Shown here one piece after another: positions 8,283 through 17,300 of a DNA stretch of 64,000 nt; the stretch's first letter is position 1; every line of letters starts with the position of its first letter. The stretch comes from Brumimicrobium oceani (lineage in GTDB: Bacteria; Bacteroidota; Bacteroidia; Flavobacteriales_D; Crocinitomicaceae), in assembly GCF_003143775.1 (NCBI RefSeq), contig NZ_QFRJ01000008.1, forward strand, positions 121,880-185,879, written 5' to 3'. The translations under genes and the position numbers were made by a program. The notes below the pieces were generated by a model, which was given only the letters and a program-made list of their open reading frames with translations, was not told where the DNA came from and searched no databases.

Positions 8283-10597
8283 TGATAAATCAGAGAGGGA
8301 AAATATTTGTCAATACTACTTTTGATTTAAAAGTATTGAAGATTGTTATCAAACGAAATTGGTATTGGTGTGCGCTTATTTCTATTCTTTTGGTTGTCTC
8401 TGCTTTTATCTATGTGCGGTATACAAAGCCCGTTTATGAATCCAGTATGTTAATTCAATTAAACAGCGAGAATCAAGGGGCTGATGTTTTGGATTTTAAG
8501 GATATACGGAAAGAGGGAACGATTGCAAAGGAAATCGAATTACTGCGCTCGCAATTACTTTTTGAAAAGGCTGTTGCAGATCTTCCGTTAACCGTTTCCT
8601 TGTATGCTAAAGGAGAATTTTTAACAGAAACTTTATATAAGCAGGGCGTGGTAAGAATCATGCCTTTAATAATTAAGGATTCATCGTTGTTTGGAACTCC
8701 TATTTTCTTATCCTCAATGGAGGATAAAATAATCATGAACTTTAAATTTAATGGTGGTAATTACAACTATAAGTTTGCACCTAACTCATTGCTAAAAACC
8801 CCTTTCTTTGACATGCGGGTGATTGTCGATAATTGGAGTCAGTTTGTGCTTAATTCAACAAGCAATAAACTCTATTTTGAATTGAATGATAAGTCCACAA
8901 TGTCGCGACGTTTAAGACCTGGACTTACCGTTACGCCCGTTGATGCGAACGCGAGAACTGTTCAAATTAGCTTTAGAAGTCATAGTCCGCTGCTTGCCAA
9001 AGAAATGATTCAATCTTTAACGGCTAACTTTTTTAAATATGACGAAAATATCAAAAAAGAAAGTGCGGATAATGTATTAGAGTTTATAGCGGTTCAGTTA
9101 GATTCGCTCACTCGCGAATTGAAAATGGCGAAAGACAGCATAATGGTCTACCAAAGAATGGAGAACATCACCAATCCTGAACAAATAGCTGCCAATACCT
9201 CACAAAAAATAGAGAAACTAAGAACAGAAATACGACAAGGTATGGAAGAGCTTAGGGTTTTGAATTCTGTTCAGGATAAATTAGAAGGAAACCCAAACAG
9301 TCTGGATGTCTACCGTTTAATTCCTGTGATTATAGGTAAGTCTTATGAATCAAGTTTAAACAGTCAAATTCAAGAACTCTACAATCTCATTGAAGAAAAG
9401 GAAGATTTGCTTTATCAAGTCACTCCCCAAAATGAAAACATCAAGAAATTGGAGATGAGAATTCAAATTCGAAAGGAAAATATTGATGAGGTGATAGACT
9501 TACTCTCGCAAAGAATAGAGGAGAAGTTAGCGATTATACGAGAAGATTTGGAGGAGTTTGAAGACAGCTACTTTCAGCTTCCTGAGAAACAAATGGAATT
9601 GTCTAGGCTGAATAATATCAAGGAATTAAATGAAAAATACTTCTCACTATTAACCGATAAGAAGGCGGTATATTCTATTTCTAATGCGGGTTATGCATCT
9701 GACAATAAGGTATTGAATGATGCATCGGCTTCAGGTTCACCAGTTTTTCCAAAAGTTGAGTTGATTTATGGAGTGAGCCTGTTTTTAGCCTTAAGTTTGT
9801 CTTTAGCTTTTTTATTCCTGAGGTATTTACTTTTCAATGAAATAAATCAATTGTCAGATTTAAAAGCAATTATACCGCGAAAAGTAGGTGTTTTAGGGTC
9901 TGTTCCGCAGAACAAAAACAAAGAAACTTACTCCCTGCTTGTCGTGGACAATAACCCACGTTCCATGATTAGTGAATCCTTCAGGGCTTTACGAACCAAC
10001 TTGTCCTTCGTGAAAAATGACATTAGAACAATCACGGTTACATCAACGGTTTCTGGAGAAGGAAAAACATTTATTGTTTTAAATTTAGCTGGAATTATTG
10101 CGCTAACAGGTAAAAAAGTATTGGTTGTAGACCTTGATATGAGGAGACCAACTGTTCACCATGGTTTAGAGGCGACCAACGAGAAAGGAATGAGTAATCT
10201 ATTGGCAAGGCTTTGCCATAAAGAAGAGGTTATTCAGCAAACGAGAATCCAAAATCTTAATTTTATTTCTGCGGGTCCTATTCCTCCCAATCCATCAGAA
10301 CTACTTTTGGGTAGTCGATTGGATGAATTAATTGTTGAGTTTAAGAAGGAATATGATGTGGTAATATTCGATAATCCACCAATCGGTTTGGTCTCTGATG
10401 GGGTGCGCTTACTTACAAAGGTAGATGTTCCAATTTATGTTTTCAGATCTAATTATTCAAAAAGAAACTACGCTGATAAACTCCATGAAATATCAGCAAT
10501 AGAAGAAATGAAGAATATTAATGTTGTACTGAATGCTGTAGACGCAAAGAAGAGCCTTTATGGATATGGATACGGTAATTACTACAACGAAGACTAG
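8282..10597 (+). CDS. Wzc-like polysaccharide co-polymerase with bacterial tyrosine kinase domain
   Basis: Encodes 771 aa. A Wzz-type periplasmic chain-length domain (membrane helix about 25-45, long coiled coil about 250-450, second helix about 495-515) is fused to a cytoplasmic BY-kinase. Kinase motifs: Walker A SGEGKT near 593, Walker A' VLVVDLDMRRP near 613, Walker B VVIFDNPP near 692. The C-terminus is tyrosine-rich (YGYGYGNYY), the usual autophosphorylation cluster. It should control length and export of the polymer together with the upstream Wza-like protein. The single-chain (fused) form is the one known from Proteobacteria and Bacteroidetes. Confidence 0.92.
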   Translation: MINQRGKIFVNTTFDLKVLKIVIKRNWYWCALISILLVVSAFIYVRYTKPVYESSMLIQLNSENQGADVLDFKDIRKEGTIAKEIELLRSQLLFEKAVADLPLTVSLYAKGEFLTETLYKQGVVRIMPLIIKDSSLFGTPIFLSSMEDKIIMNFKFNGGNYNYKFAPNSLLKTPFFDMRVIVDNWSQFVLNSTSNKLYFELNDKSTMSRRLRPGLTVTPVDANARTVQISFRSHSPLLAKEMIQSLTANFFKYDENIKKESADNVLEFIAVQLDSLTRELKMAKDSIMVYQRMENITNPEQIAANTSQKIEKLRTEIRQGMEELRVLNSVQDKLEGNPNSLDVYRLIPVIIGKSYESSLNSQIQELYNLIEEKEDLLYQVTPQNENIKKLEMRIQIRKENIDEVIDLLSQRIEEKLAIIREDLEEFEDSYFQLPEKQMELSRLNNIKELNEKYFSLLTDKKAVYSISNAGYASDNKVLNDASASGSPVFPKVELIYGVSLFLALSLSLAFLFLRYLLFNEINQLSDLKAIIPRKVGVLGSVPQNKNKETYSLLVVDNNPRSMISESFRALRTNLSFVKNDIRTITVTSTVSGEGKTFIVLNLAGIIALTGKKVLVVDLDMRRPTVHHGLEATNEKGMSNLLARLCHKEEVIQQTRIQNLNFISAGPIPPNPSELLLGSRLDELIVEFKKEYDVVIFDNPPIGLVSDGVRLLTKVDVPIYVFRSNYSKRNYADKLHEISAIEEMKNINVVLNAVDAKKSLYGYGYGNYYNED

Positions 10598-10629
10598 CGC
10601 ATATTATACCAACCCATAAATAGTACATT

Positions 10630-11178
10630 TTGAAAATAATTGAAACGGGAATAAGAGATTTAATTGTAATTGAGGCAAATGTCTTTGGTGACGAAAGAGG
10701 ATATTTCTATGAATCTTTCAATGAAAAAGTTTGGAAAGAAAAAGTCGGGAAGTTGCCCAACTTTGTGCAGGATAATGAATCAATGTCAAATAAGGGAGTG
10801 CTGCGTGGTTTGCACTTTCAACAACCGCCATTTTCACAAGGGAAACTAGTTCGTGTAGTGCAAGGGAGTGTGCTAGACGTAGCGGTAGACTTGCGAAAAG
10901 ATTCCGAAACTTATGGTCAGCATTTTAAAATTAAGCTTTCTGGGGAGAATAAAAAACAACTTTTTGTGCCTGAAGGATTTGCTCATGGATTCTTAACCCT
11001 AGAAAATAACACCATTTTTAGCTACAAATGCACCAACTTCTACAACAAGGAAAGTGAAGGAGGTTTGCTATGGAATGATGACGATTTAGGAATAGATTGG
11101 GGGATTAATAAGCCAGTTTTGTCTGAAAAAGACAAATTTTATAAAAGTTTTAGTACTTTTGTGACACCTTTCGTCTAA
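10630..11178 (+). CDS. rfbC: dTDP-4-dehydrorhamnose 3,5-epimerase
   Basis: Encodes 182 aa with the RmlC cupin fold. Catalytic and family motifs are present: FGDERGYFYESFN, the active-site LRGLHFQ histidine (about 62), LDVAVDLRKDSETYG, FVPEGFAHGF and YKCTNFYNKESEGG. It epimerises dTDP-4-keto-6-deoxyglucose at C3 and C5 on the way to dTDP-L-rhamnose. A stop lies in frame at 10621, so the start can only be TTG at 10630 (MKIIETG, normal for the family) or a rarer codon just before it. rfbA, rfbB and rfbD are not nearby and must lie elsewhere if rhamnose is made. Confidence 0.93.
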   Translation: MKIIETGIRDLIVIEANVFGDERGYFYESFNEKVWKEKVGKLPNFVQDNESMSNKGVLRGLHFQQPPFSQGKLVRVVQGSVLDVAVDLRKDSETYGQHFKIKLSGENKKQLFVPEGFAHGFLTLENNTIFSYKCTNFYNKESEGGLLWNDDDLGIDWGINKPVLSEKDKFYKSFSTFVTPFV

Positions 11179-11197
11179 ATCAGAATTACTTAACAGA

Positions 11198-12277
11198 ATG
11201 AAACTAAGTCTTATCACCGAGTACGCAGTATATTTAATTGGAGCATTTTTGTTTTCCTTTATCATTAATAAACTTGTTTTGAGGTTCGCAAAAAGCCTGG
11301 GAATAAGAAATAAAAATGATGTGGTCGTTAGGTGGAGTAACACCTCAAAACCATCTTTGGGAGGAATAAGTCTTTATTTCACCTTCATTGTGAGTGCTGT
11401 TTCTTATGCAGTGGTCACATCAAACAATAATATTTTTGATAATACAGAGTTTATTGGACTCATTTCTGCTGCAACATTGGCTTTTGGTATTGGAGTTGCA
11501 GATGATGCTTACAACACCAAGCCCTTGCTGAAGCTACTTGGACAGATCTTGTGTGGTGTTATTTTCGTTTATTCCAACAATGCAATTGATATTTTTCACC
11601 TCCCAATGGTTGATGGATTCATTACAGTTTTGTGGGTAGTTGCTGTGATGAATAGCTTGAATATGCTAGACAATATGGACGGTATTACAGGAACAGTTTC
11701 ATTATTTATATTACTCACATGTTTTGGTGTATTTGGATTTTTAAATGATCCAGGAAATGTTCTTTGGTCAGTGCTCATTATTTCTCAAATTGGCGCTTTG
11801 ATTGGCTTTCTTAGTTACAATATACATCCAGCAAAGATGTTCATGGGCGATACCGGAAGTCAATTTATTGCTCTTTTTGTCAGTTTTTTTGGTATAAAAG
11901 CACTCTGGAATTTACCTGCTAGCTTTGAGCTGCCTTCTTGGTCTGCTGTTTTTCTTATTCTGGCTGCATTTACCCCAGCGGTTGCAGATACCCTAACAGT
12001 AGTAATCAATAGAACGAAAAGAGGGGTTTCAGTTATGCTCGGTGGAAAAGACCACACCACTCACCACATGGTTTATAAAGGGTATTCTGAATTGAAAGTC
12101 TGGGTGATATTTCTATCAATTAGCATCATTTCTACGCTAGTTGCTTTCCTTATCGGATATTTCATTAGTGTTGGATATGTTATTCCTTCAATCGCAGGAT
12201 TAGTCTTATTTCTCGCAGTATTCATTCCTCTTTATAGAAATACAGTTAAATACAAAGAACCAGTAAAAGGGGAGTAG
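11198..12277 (+). CDS. Undecaprenyl-phosphate glycosyl-1-phosphate transferase (MraY/WecA/TagO family)
   Basis: Encodes 359 aa with about ten membrane segments. It carries the family signatures: TSKPSLGGISLYF near the N-terminus, the DD pair (GVADDAYNTKP, about 106-116), NMLDNMDG (about 153-160), MFMGDTGSQF (about 213) and the cytoplasmic HHMVYKG histidine motif. Such enzymes transfer a sugar-1-phosphate from a UDP-sugar to undecaprenyl phosphate, the first membrane step in O-antigen, capsule or wall polymer synthesis. As last gene of the polysaccharide block it is the likely initiating enzyme. The HTTHHMVYKG context is closer to WecA/TagO than to MraY. Confidence 0.9.
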   Translation: MKLSLITEYAVYLIGAFLFSFIINKLVLRFAKSLGIRNKNDVVVRWSNTSKPSLGGISLYFTFIVSAVSYAVVTSNNNIFDNTEFIGLISAATLAFGIGVADDAYNTKPLLKLLGQILCGVIFVYSNNAIDIFHLPMVDGFITVLWVVAVMNSLNMLDNMDGITGTVSLFILLTCFGVFGFLNDPGNVLWSVLIISQIGALIGFLSYNIHPAKMFMGDTGSQFIALFVSFFGIKALWNLPASFELPSWSAVFLILAAFTPAVADTLTVVINRTKRGVSVMLGGKDHTTHHMVYKGYSELKVWVIFLSISIISTLVAFLIGYFISVGYVIPSIAGLVLFLAVFIPLYRNTVKYKEPVKGE

Positions 12278-12432
12278 ATTTCTGCCTTTTCCCAGCTTGG
12301 TTCGAGTATAACTTTACTGTTGAAATTAGCATTTGTTAGAGATTTATAGGCACTAATCTTAAGTCTGTTAACAAGTGTTTATTTATCTTGGCTGCTTAAG
12401 TTTTGGTTAGGTTTAAATTGTCATAGAATCAT

Positions 12433-12440
12433 TACTTTTG
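12433..12440 (+). promoter_or_regulatory. Bacteroidetes-type -7 promoter element
   Basis: TACTTTTG fits the Bacteroidetes -7 consensus TAnnTTTG and sits 21 bp before the ATG of the transglycosylase gene. I see no matching TTTG at the usual 17-23 bp upstream distance, so only the -7 half is supported. Confidence 0.45.
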
Positions 12441-12460
12441 CACTAAAATTTCAATTCAAC

Positions 12461-13387
12461 ATGAGAAAGATTTTTCTTCTTGCATCAATCATGATTTTGT
12501 TCTTACTTTCTTGTAACAAGGAACCAAAAACACCTAGTGAAAAACCAGAGTTTGTCCAAGCGCAAATAGAAAATCACTTTGTTGTTCCTGAGGTTCCTAA
12601 TTCAATATTTTTTGCGGGAGATTCTATATCATTTAAAGATTTGGACATAAAAGAACGAATGGACAATGAATTAGTGATCAATAATTTTTGGCATTCCAAT
12701 ACAATTATGATGATGAAACGCTCCAATCGTTGGCTTCCAATGATGAAAGAGATATTTAAAGAGGAAGGAGTTCCCACGGACTTGGTTTATATTTCTATTA
12801 TCGAAAGTGGATTGCAAAATGTTACAAGTCCAAGTGGTGCAAAAGGATTTTGGCAATTTATGGAGCCAACTGCAAAAGAATATGGATTAATTGTTAACCA
12901 TCAAATGGATGAGCGTTATCATGTTGAAAAAAGCACAAGAGCAGCTTGTCAGTACCTTAAAAATGCGCATAAAAAATTTAATTCTTGGATTTTGGCTGCT
13001 GCTTCCTATAATTTAGGAATGTATGGAATAAGCAGTAATCTTGAAAGACAAAAAGTGGATAACTTCTTTGATTTGTCGCTAAATCCTGAAACAGCGCGCT
13101 ATATTTTTAGAATCTTGGCAGTGAAAATGGTGTTTGAAAATCCAGAAAAATATGGTTTCTACATCGACAAGGAAAGTTTATATCCAGAATATGTTACCAA
13201 AGATATTGTGATTGATACCTCAATTCCCAACCTTTATGAATGGTCTGTTCAACAGGGAATTTCCATTAAAATATTGCGCAAACTCAACCCGTGGATCAGA
13301 GGAAAAGATTTTGTTGTGAAAGAAGGTGAGGTTTTTACTTTTAAAATTCCAAAAAACAACGAACAACTTGGACTGTTCAAAGGTTAA
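12461..13387 (+). CDS. Lytic transglycosylase lipoprotein (SLT domain)
   Basis: Encodes 308 aa. The N-terminus is a lipoprotein signal with lipobox LLSC (Cys about 18). The SLT (GH23) domain spans roughly residues 95-220, with the catalytic glutamate in ISIIESGLQNV, then SGAKGFWQFMEPTAKEYGL and AAASYNLG. It cleaves the MurNAc-GlcNAc bond of peptidoglycan with formation of 1,6-anhydro-MurNAc, probably from the inner face of the outer membrane. The C-terminal 50 residues (IKILRKLNPWIRGKDF, then KEGEVFTFKIP) look like a degenerate LysM. It follows the polysaccharide genes but has its own promoter-like element. Confidence 0.9.
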   Translation: MRKIFLLASIMILFLLSCNKEPKTPSEKPEFVQAQIENHFVVPEVPNSIFFAGDSISFKDLDIKERMDNELVINNFWHSNTIMMMKRSNRWLPMMKEIFKEEGVPTDLVYISIIESGLQNVTSPSGAKGFWQFMEPTAKEYGLIVNHQMDERYHVEKSTRAACQYLKNAHKKFNSWILAAASYNLGMYGISSNLERQKVDNFFDLSLNPETARYIFRILAVKMVFENPEKYGFYIDKESLYPEYVTKDIVIDTSIPNLYEWSVQQGISIKILRKLNPWIRGKDFVVKEGEVFTFKIPKNNEQLGLFKG

Positions 13388-13482
13388 ACCTAAAGCGGTA
13401 TTTCGCTTTGCGGATTCTTAAGGAATAAAAGTATAAATCCAAATTTTAAGCGGAATCATTAATAATTACGAGAGCATTAAAT

Positions 13483-16284
13483 ATGAATGAACAAATAGAA
13501 ATTCTTGGAGCAAAAGAGCACAATCTAAAAAATATAGATTTAGTCATTCCGAGAGATAAGTTGGTTGTTTTTACCGGTTTAAGTGGTAGCGGAAAATCTT
13601 CTTTGGCTTTTGATACCATTTTTGCTGAGGGACAGCGCCGATACATAGAAACATTTTCTGCCTATGCAAGACAGTTTTTATCGGGGATGGACAGGCCTAA
13701 TGTGGATAAAATAGATGGGCTTTCTCCAGTGATTTCTATTGAACAAAAAACAGTTTCAAAAAACCCAAGGTCTACCGTAGGAACCATTACAGAAGTATAC
13801 GATTTTATGCGTTTACTTTTCGCCAGAATAGGAACAGCTTACTCTTTCATTTCTGGAGAGGAAATGGTGAAATATTCCGACGATCAGATTGTATCCTTAA
13901 TTATTGATGATTTTGAAGGAGAAAAAGTAGTGTTCTTAGCGCCTTTAGTGAAAGGAAGAAAAGGTCATTACAGAGAGCTTTTCGAAAGAATGCTAAAAAA
14001 GGGTTTTACCAAAGTGAGGGTGGATGGACAACTCATTGATATGACACCAGGCATGAAGGTTGACCGTTACAAAGTGCATGATATTGAGTTGGTTGTTGAT
14101 CGGGTGAAAGTAGATCGAAAGGATGAGAAAAGGATAAAAAAGGCGGTGGAAACCAGTATGGAAATTGGTGATAAATCGATGATGCTGATGAAGTATGATG
14201 CCAAAGAAGTAAGGCATTTCAGTCGAACTTTAATGTGTCCTTCTTCTGGAATAAGTTATCCAGATCCTGAACCTAATTTATTTTCCTTTAATTCACCTTA
14301 TGGTGCTTGTCAAACTTGCAATGGTTTAGGTGAAATTTCTGTAATTGATTTAGATAAAATTATTCCAGACAAGAAATTATCGATTAAAAAAGGTGGTTTA
14401 GCACCATTAGGAACCTATAAAAGAACTTGGATTTTTGAAGAATTAGAAAGATTTCTTACAGATGAAGGTTTTACTCTAAATACGGCACTCGAAGAAATTC
14501 CAGATGATGTATTAACCGCAATTCTTTACGGACGAGAAGCCACAAGAAATAGTCAAGGAAAAAACGTTGCTTCTTTCGAAGGAATTATTGATTTTTTGAC
14601 TAGGCATATCGAAGAGAAAACCTCGGCGAAAATTACCCGCTGGGCGCAATCCTTCATGAATAAAAAGAGGTGCCCTACTTGTGAAGGTTCAAGACTTAAA
14701 AAAGAAGCCCATTACTTCGAAATTGAAGGGCAGCACATTGGTCAGCTGGTTGAAATGGATATAGATGAATTAGCGCATTTCTTTGAAAAATTACCAAAGA
14801 AATTAAGTAAATCGGAAATGACCATTGGTAAGGAAATTTTAAAGGAAATCAATGATAGGCTTTCATTCATTTTATCTGTTGGATTAAATTATTTAACATT
14901 AAATCGCTCGGCTAGGACGCTTTCTGGGGGAGAAGGTCAACGTATTCGCTTGGCTACTCAAATTGGCTCGGAATTGATGAATGTACTTTATGTTCTAGAT
15001 GAACCAAGTATTGGGTTGCACCAAAGAGACAACACAAGATTAATAGAGTCTTTGAAACATTTACGAGATTCAGGAAATTCGGTAATTGTGGTAGAACACG
15101 ACCGCGAAATGATTGAAGCAGCAGACTTTATTGTGGATATTGGCCCTGGCGCTGGAGTACATGGAGGAGAGATTGTGAACGCTTGTTCTTGGGATGAATT
15201 GATGAAAAGTGACTCGCTCAGTGCCCAATATTTATCCAACAAAAAGAAAATTGAAAACCCCGAAAAACGAAGAAAAGGAAACGGTAAAAAATTGGTGCTT
15301 AAAGGTGCCACAGGAAATAATCTAAAGAATGTGGATTTAAAAATTCCATTGGGAACTTTTACCTGTGTTACCGGTGTTTCTGGAAGTGGAAAATCCTCTT
15401 TGGTGAATCACACCTTGTATCCAATTTTAAATGCACATATTTATAACGGAGTAAAAGACCCTTTGCCTTTCAAGAAGATTGAGGGAATAGAACACTTGGA
15501 TAAGGTAATTGAGATAAACCAAGACCCTATTGGAAGAACACCAAGGTCCAACCCAGCGACTTATACTAAGGTTTTTGATGAGATCAGAACCTTGTTTGCT
15601 GGTTTGCCAGAAGCGCAAATTCGCGGATACAAGCCAGGACGTTTTTCATTTAATGTAAAAGGTGGAAGATGTGAAACTTGCAAGGGTGGAGGGCTAAAAC
15701 AGATTGAAATGAATTTCTTACCCGATGTTTATGTGGAGTGTGAAACTTGTGGCGGAAAAAGATACAACAGAGAAACACTGGAGGTGCGTTACAAAGGAAA
15801 ATCAATTTATGATGTTTTAGACATGACCATCGAAAAAGCGACAGTGTTTTTCGAGCCTATTCCAAAGATTCATCGTATATTGTCTACTTTGCTTTCCGTA
15901 GGGTTGGGATATATCAAACTCGGTCAACCCTCAACAACAGTTTCCGGAGGAGAAGCACAGCGAATAAAACTATCCACCGAACTTTCTAAAAAAAGTACAG
16001 GAAAAACAATTTACATTTTGGATGAGCCTTCAACAGGGTTACATTTTGAAGACATCAGAATGTTATTGGATGTATTGAATCGCTTGGTGGATGAAGGAAA
16101 TACGGTGTTGGTCATCGAGCACAATTTAGACATTGTGAAAGTAGCAGATTACATTGTTGATGTTGGGCCTGAGGGAGGAAAAGAAGGCGGTAAAATTGTG
16201 GGAGAAGGAACCCCAGAGCAACTGGTGAAGAAAAGCAAAGATTCAATCACCGCAAAATATTTAAAAACAGAATTAGAAAGATAA
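13483..16284 (+). CDS. uvrA: Excinuclease ABC subunit A
   Basis: Encodes 933 aa, the usual length. UvrA is the damage-scanning ATPase of nucleotide excision repair; it loads UvrB. Two ABC modules are seen: Walker A GLSGSGKSSLAFD (about 31-43) and GVSGSGKSSLVNH (about 631-643), signatures LSGGEGQRIRLATQ (about 479) and VSGGEAQRIKLSTE, and Walker B motifs VLYVLDEPSIGLHQRD and IYILDEPSTGLHFED. Zinc modules are CQTCNG/CPTCEG in the first half and CETCKG/CETCGG in the second. The downstream LOG-family gene starts 3 bp after its stop, so they are co-transcribed. Confidence 0.97.
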   Translation: MNEQIEILGAKEHNLKNIDLVIPRDKLVVFTGLSGSGKSSLAFDTIFAEGQRRYIETFSAYARQFLSGMDRPNVDKIDGLSPVISIEQKTVSKNPRSTVGTITEVYDFMRLLFARIGTAYSFISGEEMVKYSDDQIVSLIIDDFEGEKVVFLAPLVKGRKGHYRELFERMLKKGFTKVRVDGQLIDMTPGMKVDRYKVHDIELVVDRVKVDRKDEKRIKKAVETSMEIGDKSMMLMKYDAKEVRHFSRTLMCPSSGISYPDPEPNLFSFNSPYGACQTCNGLGEISVIDLDKIIPDKKLSIKKGGLAPLGTYKRTWIFEELERFLTDEGFTLNTALEEIPDDVLTAILYGREATRNSQGKNVASFEGIIDFLTRHIEEKTSAKITRWAQSFMNKKRCPTCEGSRLKKEAHYFEIEGQHIGQLVEMDIDELAHFFEKLPKKLSKSEMTIGKEILKEINDRLSFILSVGLNYLTLNRSARTLSGGEGQRIRLATQIGSELMNVLYVLDEPSIGLHQRDNTRLIESLKHLRDSGNSVIVVEHDREMIEAADFIVDIGPGAGVHGGEIVNACSWDELMKSDSLSAQYLSNKKKIENPEKRRKGNGKKLVLKGATGNNLKNVDLKIPLGTFTCVTGVSGSGKSSLVNHTLYPILNAHIYNGVKDPLPFKKIEGIEHLDKVIEINQDPIGRTPRSNPATYTKVFDEIRTLFAGLPEAQIRGYKPGRFSFNVKGGRCETCKGGGLKQIEMNFLPDVYVECETCGGKRYNRETLEVRYKGKSIYDVLDMTIEKATVFFEPIPKIHRILSTLLSVGLGYIKLGQPSTTVSGGEAQRIKLSTELSKKSTGKTIYILDEPSTGLHFEDIRMLLDVLNRLVDEGNTVLVIEHNLDIVKVADYIVDVGPEGGKEGGKIVGEGTPEQLVKKSKDSITAKYLKTELER

Positions 16285-16287
16285 TAA

Positions 16288-16980
16288 ATGAATGATATGA
16301 GTCATAAACCAGGAAAAGATTGGAATGAGATAAAGTCAAACGACAGTTGGGCAATTTTTAAAATAATGGCAGAATTTGTTCAAGGCTACGAAAAAATGGC
16401 ACGAATAGGACCCAGTGTATCTGTATTTGGATCGGCGAGAACACAGGCGCACAATGAATACTATCAAAAAGCGGTGAACATTTCTAAAATGTTAGGCGAA
16501 CGCGGTTATGGTGTGATTACTGGAGGAGGCCCTGGAATTATGGAGGCTGGAAATAAAGGTGCTCAAGAAGGTGGCGGACAATCTATTGGATTAAATATCG
16601 ATTTGCCATTCGAGCAAAGTGGAAATCAATACATCGATCAAGATTCAAACTTGAAATTTGATTATTTCTTTGTTAGAAAAGTTGTTTTTGTAAAATATTC
16701 TCAGGCTTTTGTTGTCTTGCCAGGTGGTTTTGGAACAATGGACGAGTTGTTTGAAGCATTGACATTAATTCAGACCAAGAAAATAGAAAGAAAACCAATC
16801 GTCTTTTTAGGTACAGCATATTGGCAAGGATTGATCGATTGGATTAAAAACACGATGCTCGCAGAAGGTAACATTTCTGAAGGAGATTTAGATCTTTTTA
16901 AAGTGTGCGATGATGAGGAAGAAGCGGTGAAATACATAGACGATTTCTTTAAAACACATTCTTTGAAACCGAATTTCTAG
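16288..16980 (+). CDS. LOG-family protein (TIGR00730, nucleoside 5'-monophosphate phosphoribohydrolase-like)
   Basis: Encodes 230 aa. It contains the two LOG-family motifs GGGPGIMEAGNKGA (about 75-88, the PGGGxGxxE-like region) and LPGGFGTMDELFEALTL (about 146-162). Family members hydrolyse the N-glycosidic bond of nucleoside monophosphates; plant and some bacterial ones release cytokinin bases. It was long misannotated as lysine decarboxylase. It lies 3 bp downstream of uvrA. The ATG at 16288 is used, with a second in-frame ATG four codons later as an alternative. Confidence 0.88.
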   Translation: MNDMSHKPGKDWNEIKSNDSWAIFKIMAEFVQGYEKMARIGPSVSVFGSARTQAHNEYYQKAVNISKMLGERGYGVITGGGPGIMEAGNKGAQEGGGQSIGLNIDLPFEQSGNQYIDQDSNLKFDYFFVRKVVFVKYSQAFVVLPGGFGTMDELFEALTLIQTKKIERKPIVFLGTAYWQGLIDWIKNTMLAEGNISEGDLDLFKVCDDEEEAVKYIDDFFKTHSLKPNF

Positions 16981-17044
16981 TTTAGACGCTATAGGTTCAG
17001 CAGAATTAGATCATTAAGGGTTTATGCCCCTAGTCCAATGTCAG

Positions 17045-17092
17045 CCTTCGTAAATTTCTATTTCAACAAATTGGAATAGAAATTTGTGAAGG
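17045..17092. terminator. 18-bp stem-loop downstream of the LOG gene
   Basis: Arms at 17045-17062 and 17075-17092 pair over 18 bp with two wobble mismatches and a 12-base loop. It is followed by a short ATTTTG run. It probably ends or protects the uvrA-LOG transcript; the T run is short, so it may be an mRNA-stabilising hairpin rather than an efficient terminator. The rest of the 320-bp gap holds only the promoter described next. Confidence 0.5.
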
Positions 17093-17217
17093 ATTTTGTC
17101 AGTTCACCGGTTATTCACATTGTTGATGGATTTGATATATCTACTGGTAAAGTATAGTGTAGGCGTTAAATCCAAAAATTCAGCTCAAAAACCAGACAGG
17201 CTTAACTTATTCTAACA

Positions 17218-17246
17218 TTTGCACGTTGAAATTGGTGCGACCTTTG
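17218..17246 (+). promoter_or_regulatory. Bacteroidetes-type promoter for the META-domain gene
   Basis: TTTG at 17218-17221 and GACCTTTG at 17239-17246 are 17 bp apart, close to the TTTG/TAnnTTTG consensus with one mismatch in the -7 element. The ATG of the META-domain gene follows 55 bp downstream. Confidence 0.4.
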
Positions 17247-17300
17247 CAAAACAGTAGAAAACAAGATTAAGGATTAAAGAAGAATTTTAAAATATCAGAT

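Noticed and set aside
17100..17130. Possible DnaA box/oriC
   Set aside because: TTATTCACA deviates from TTATCCACA and is single; no cluster of boxes or dnaA/gidA neighbours.
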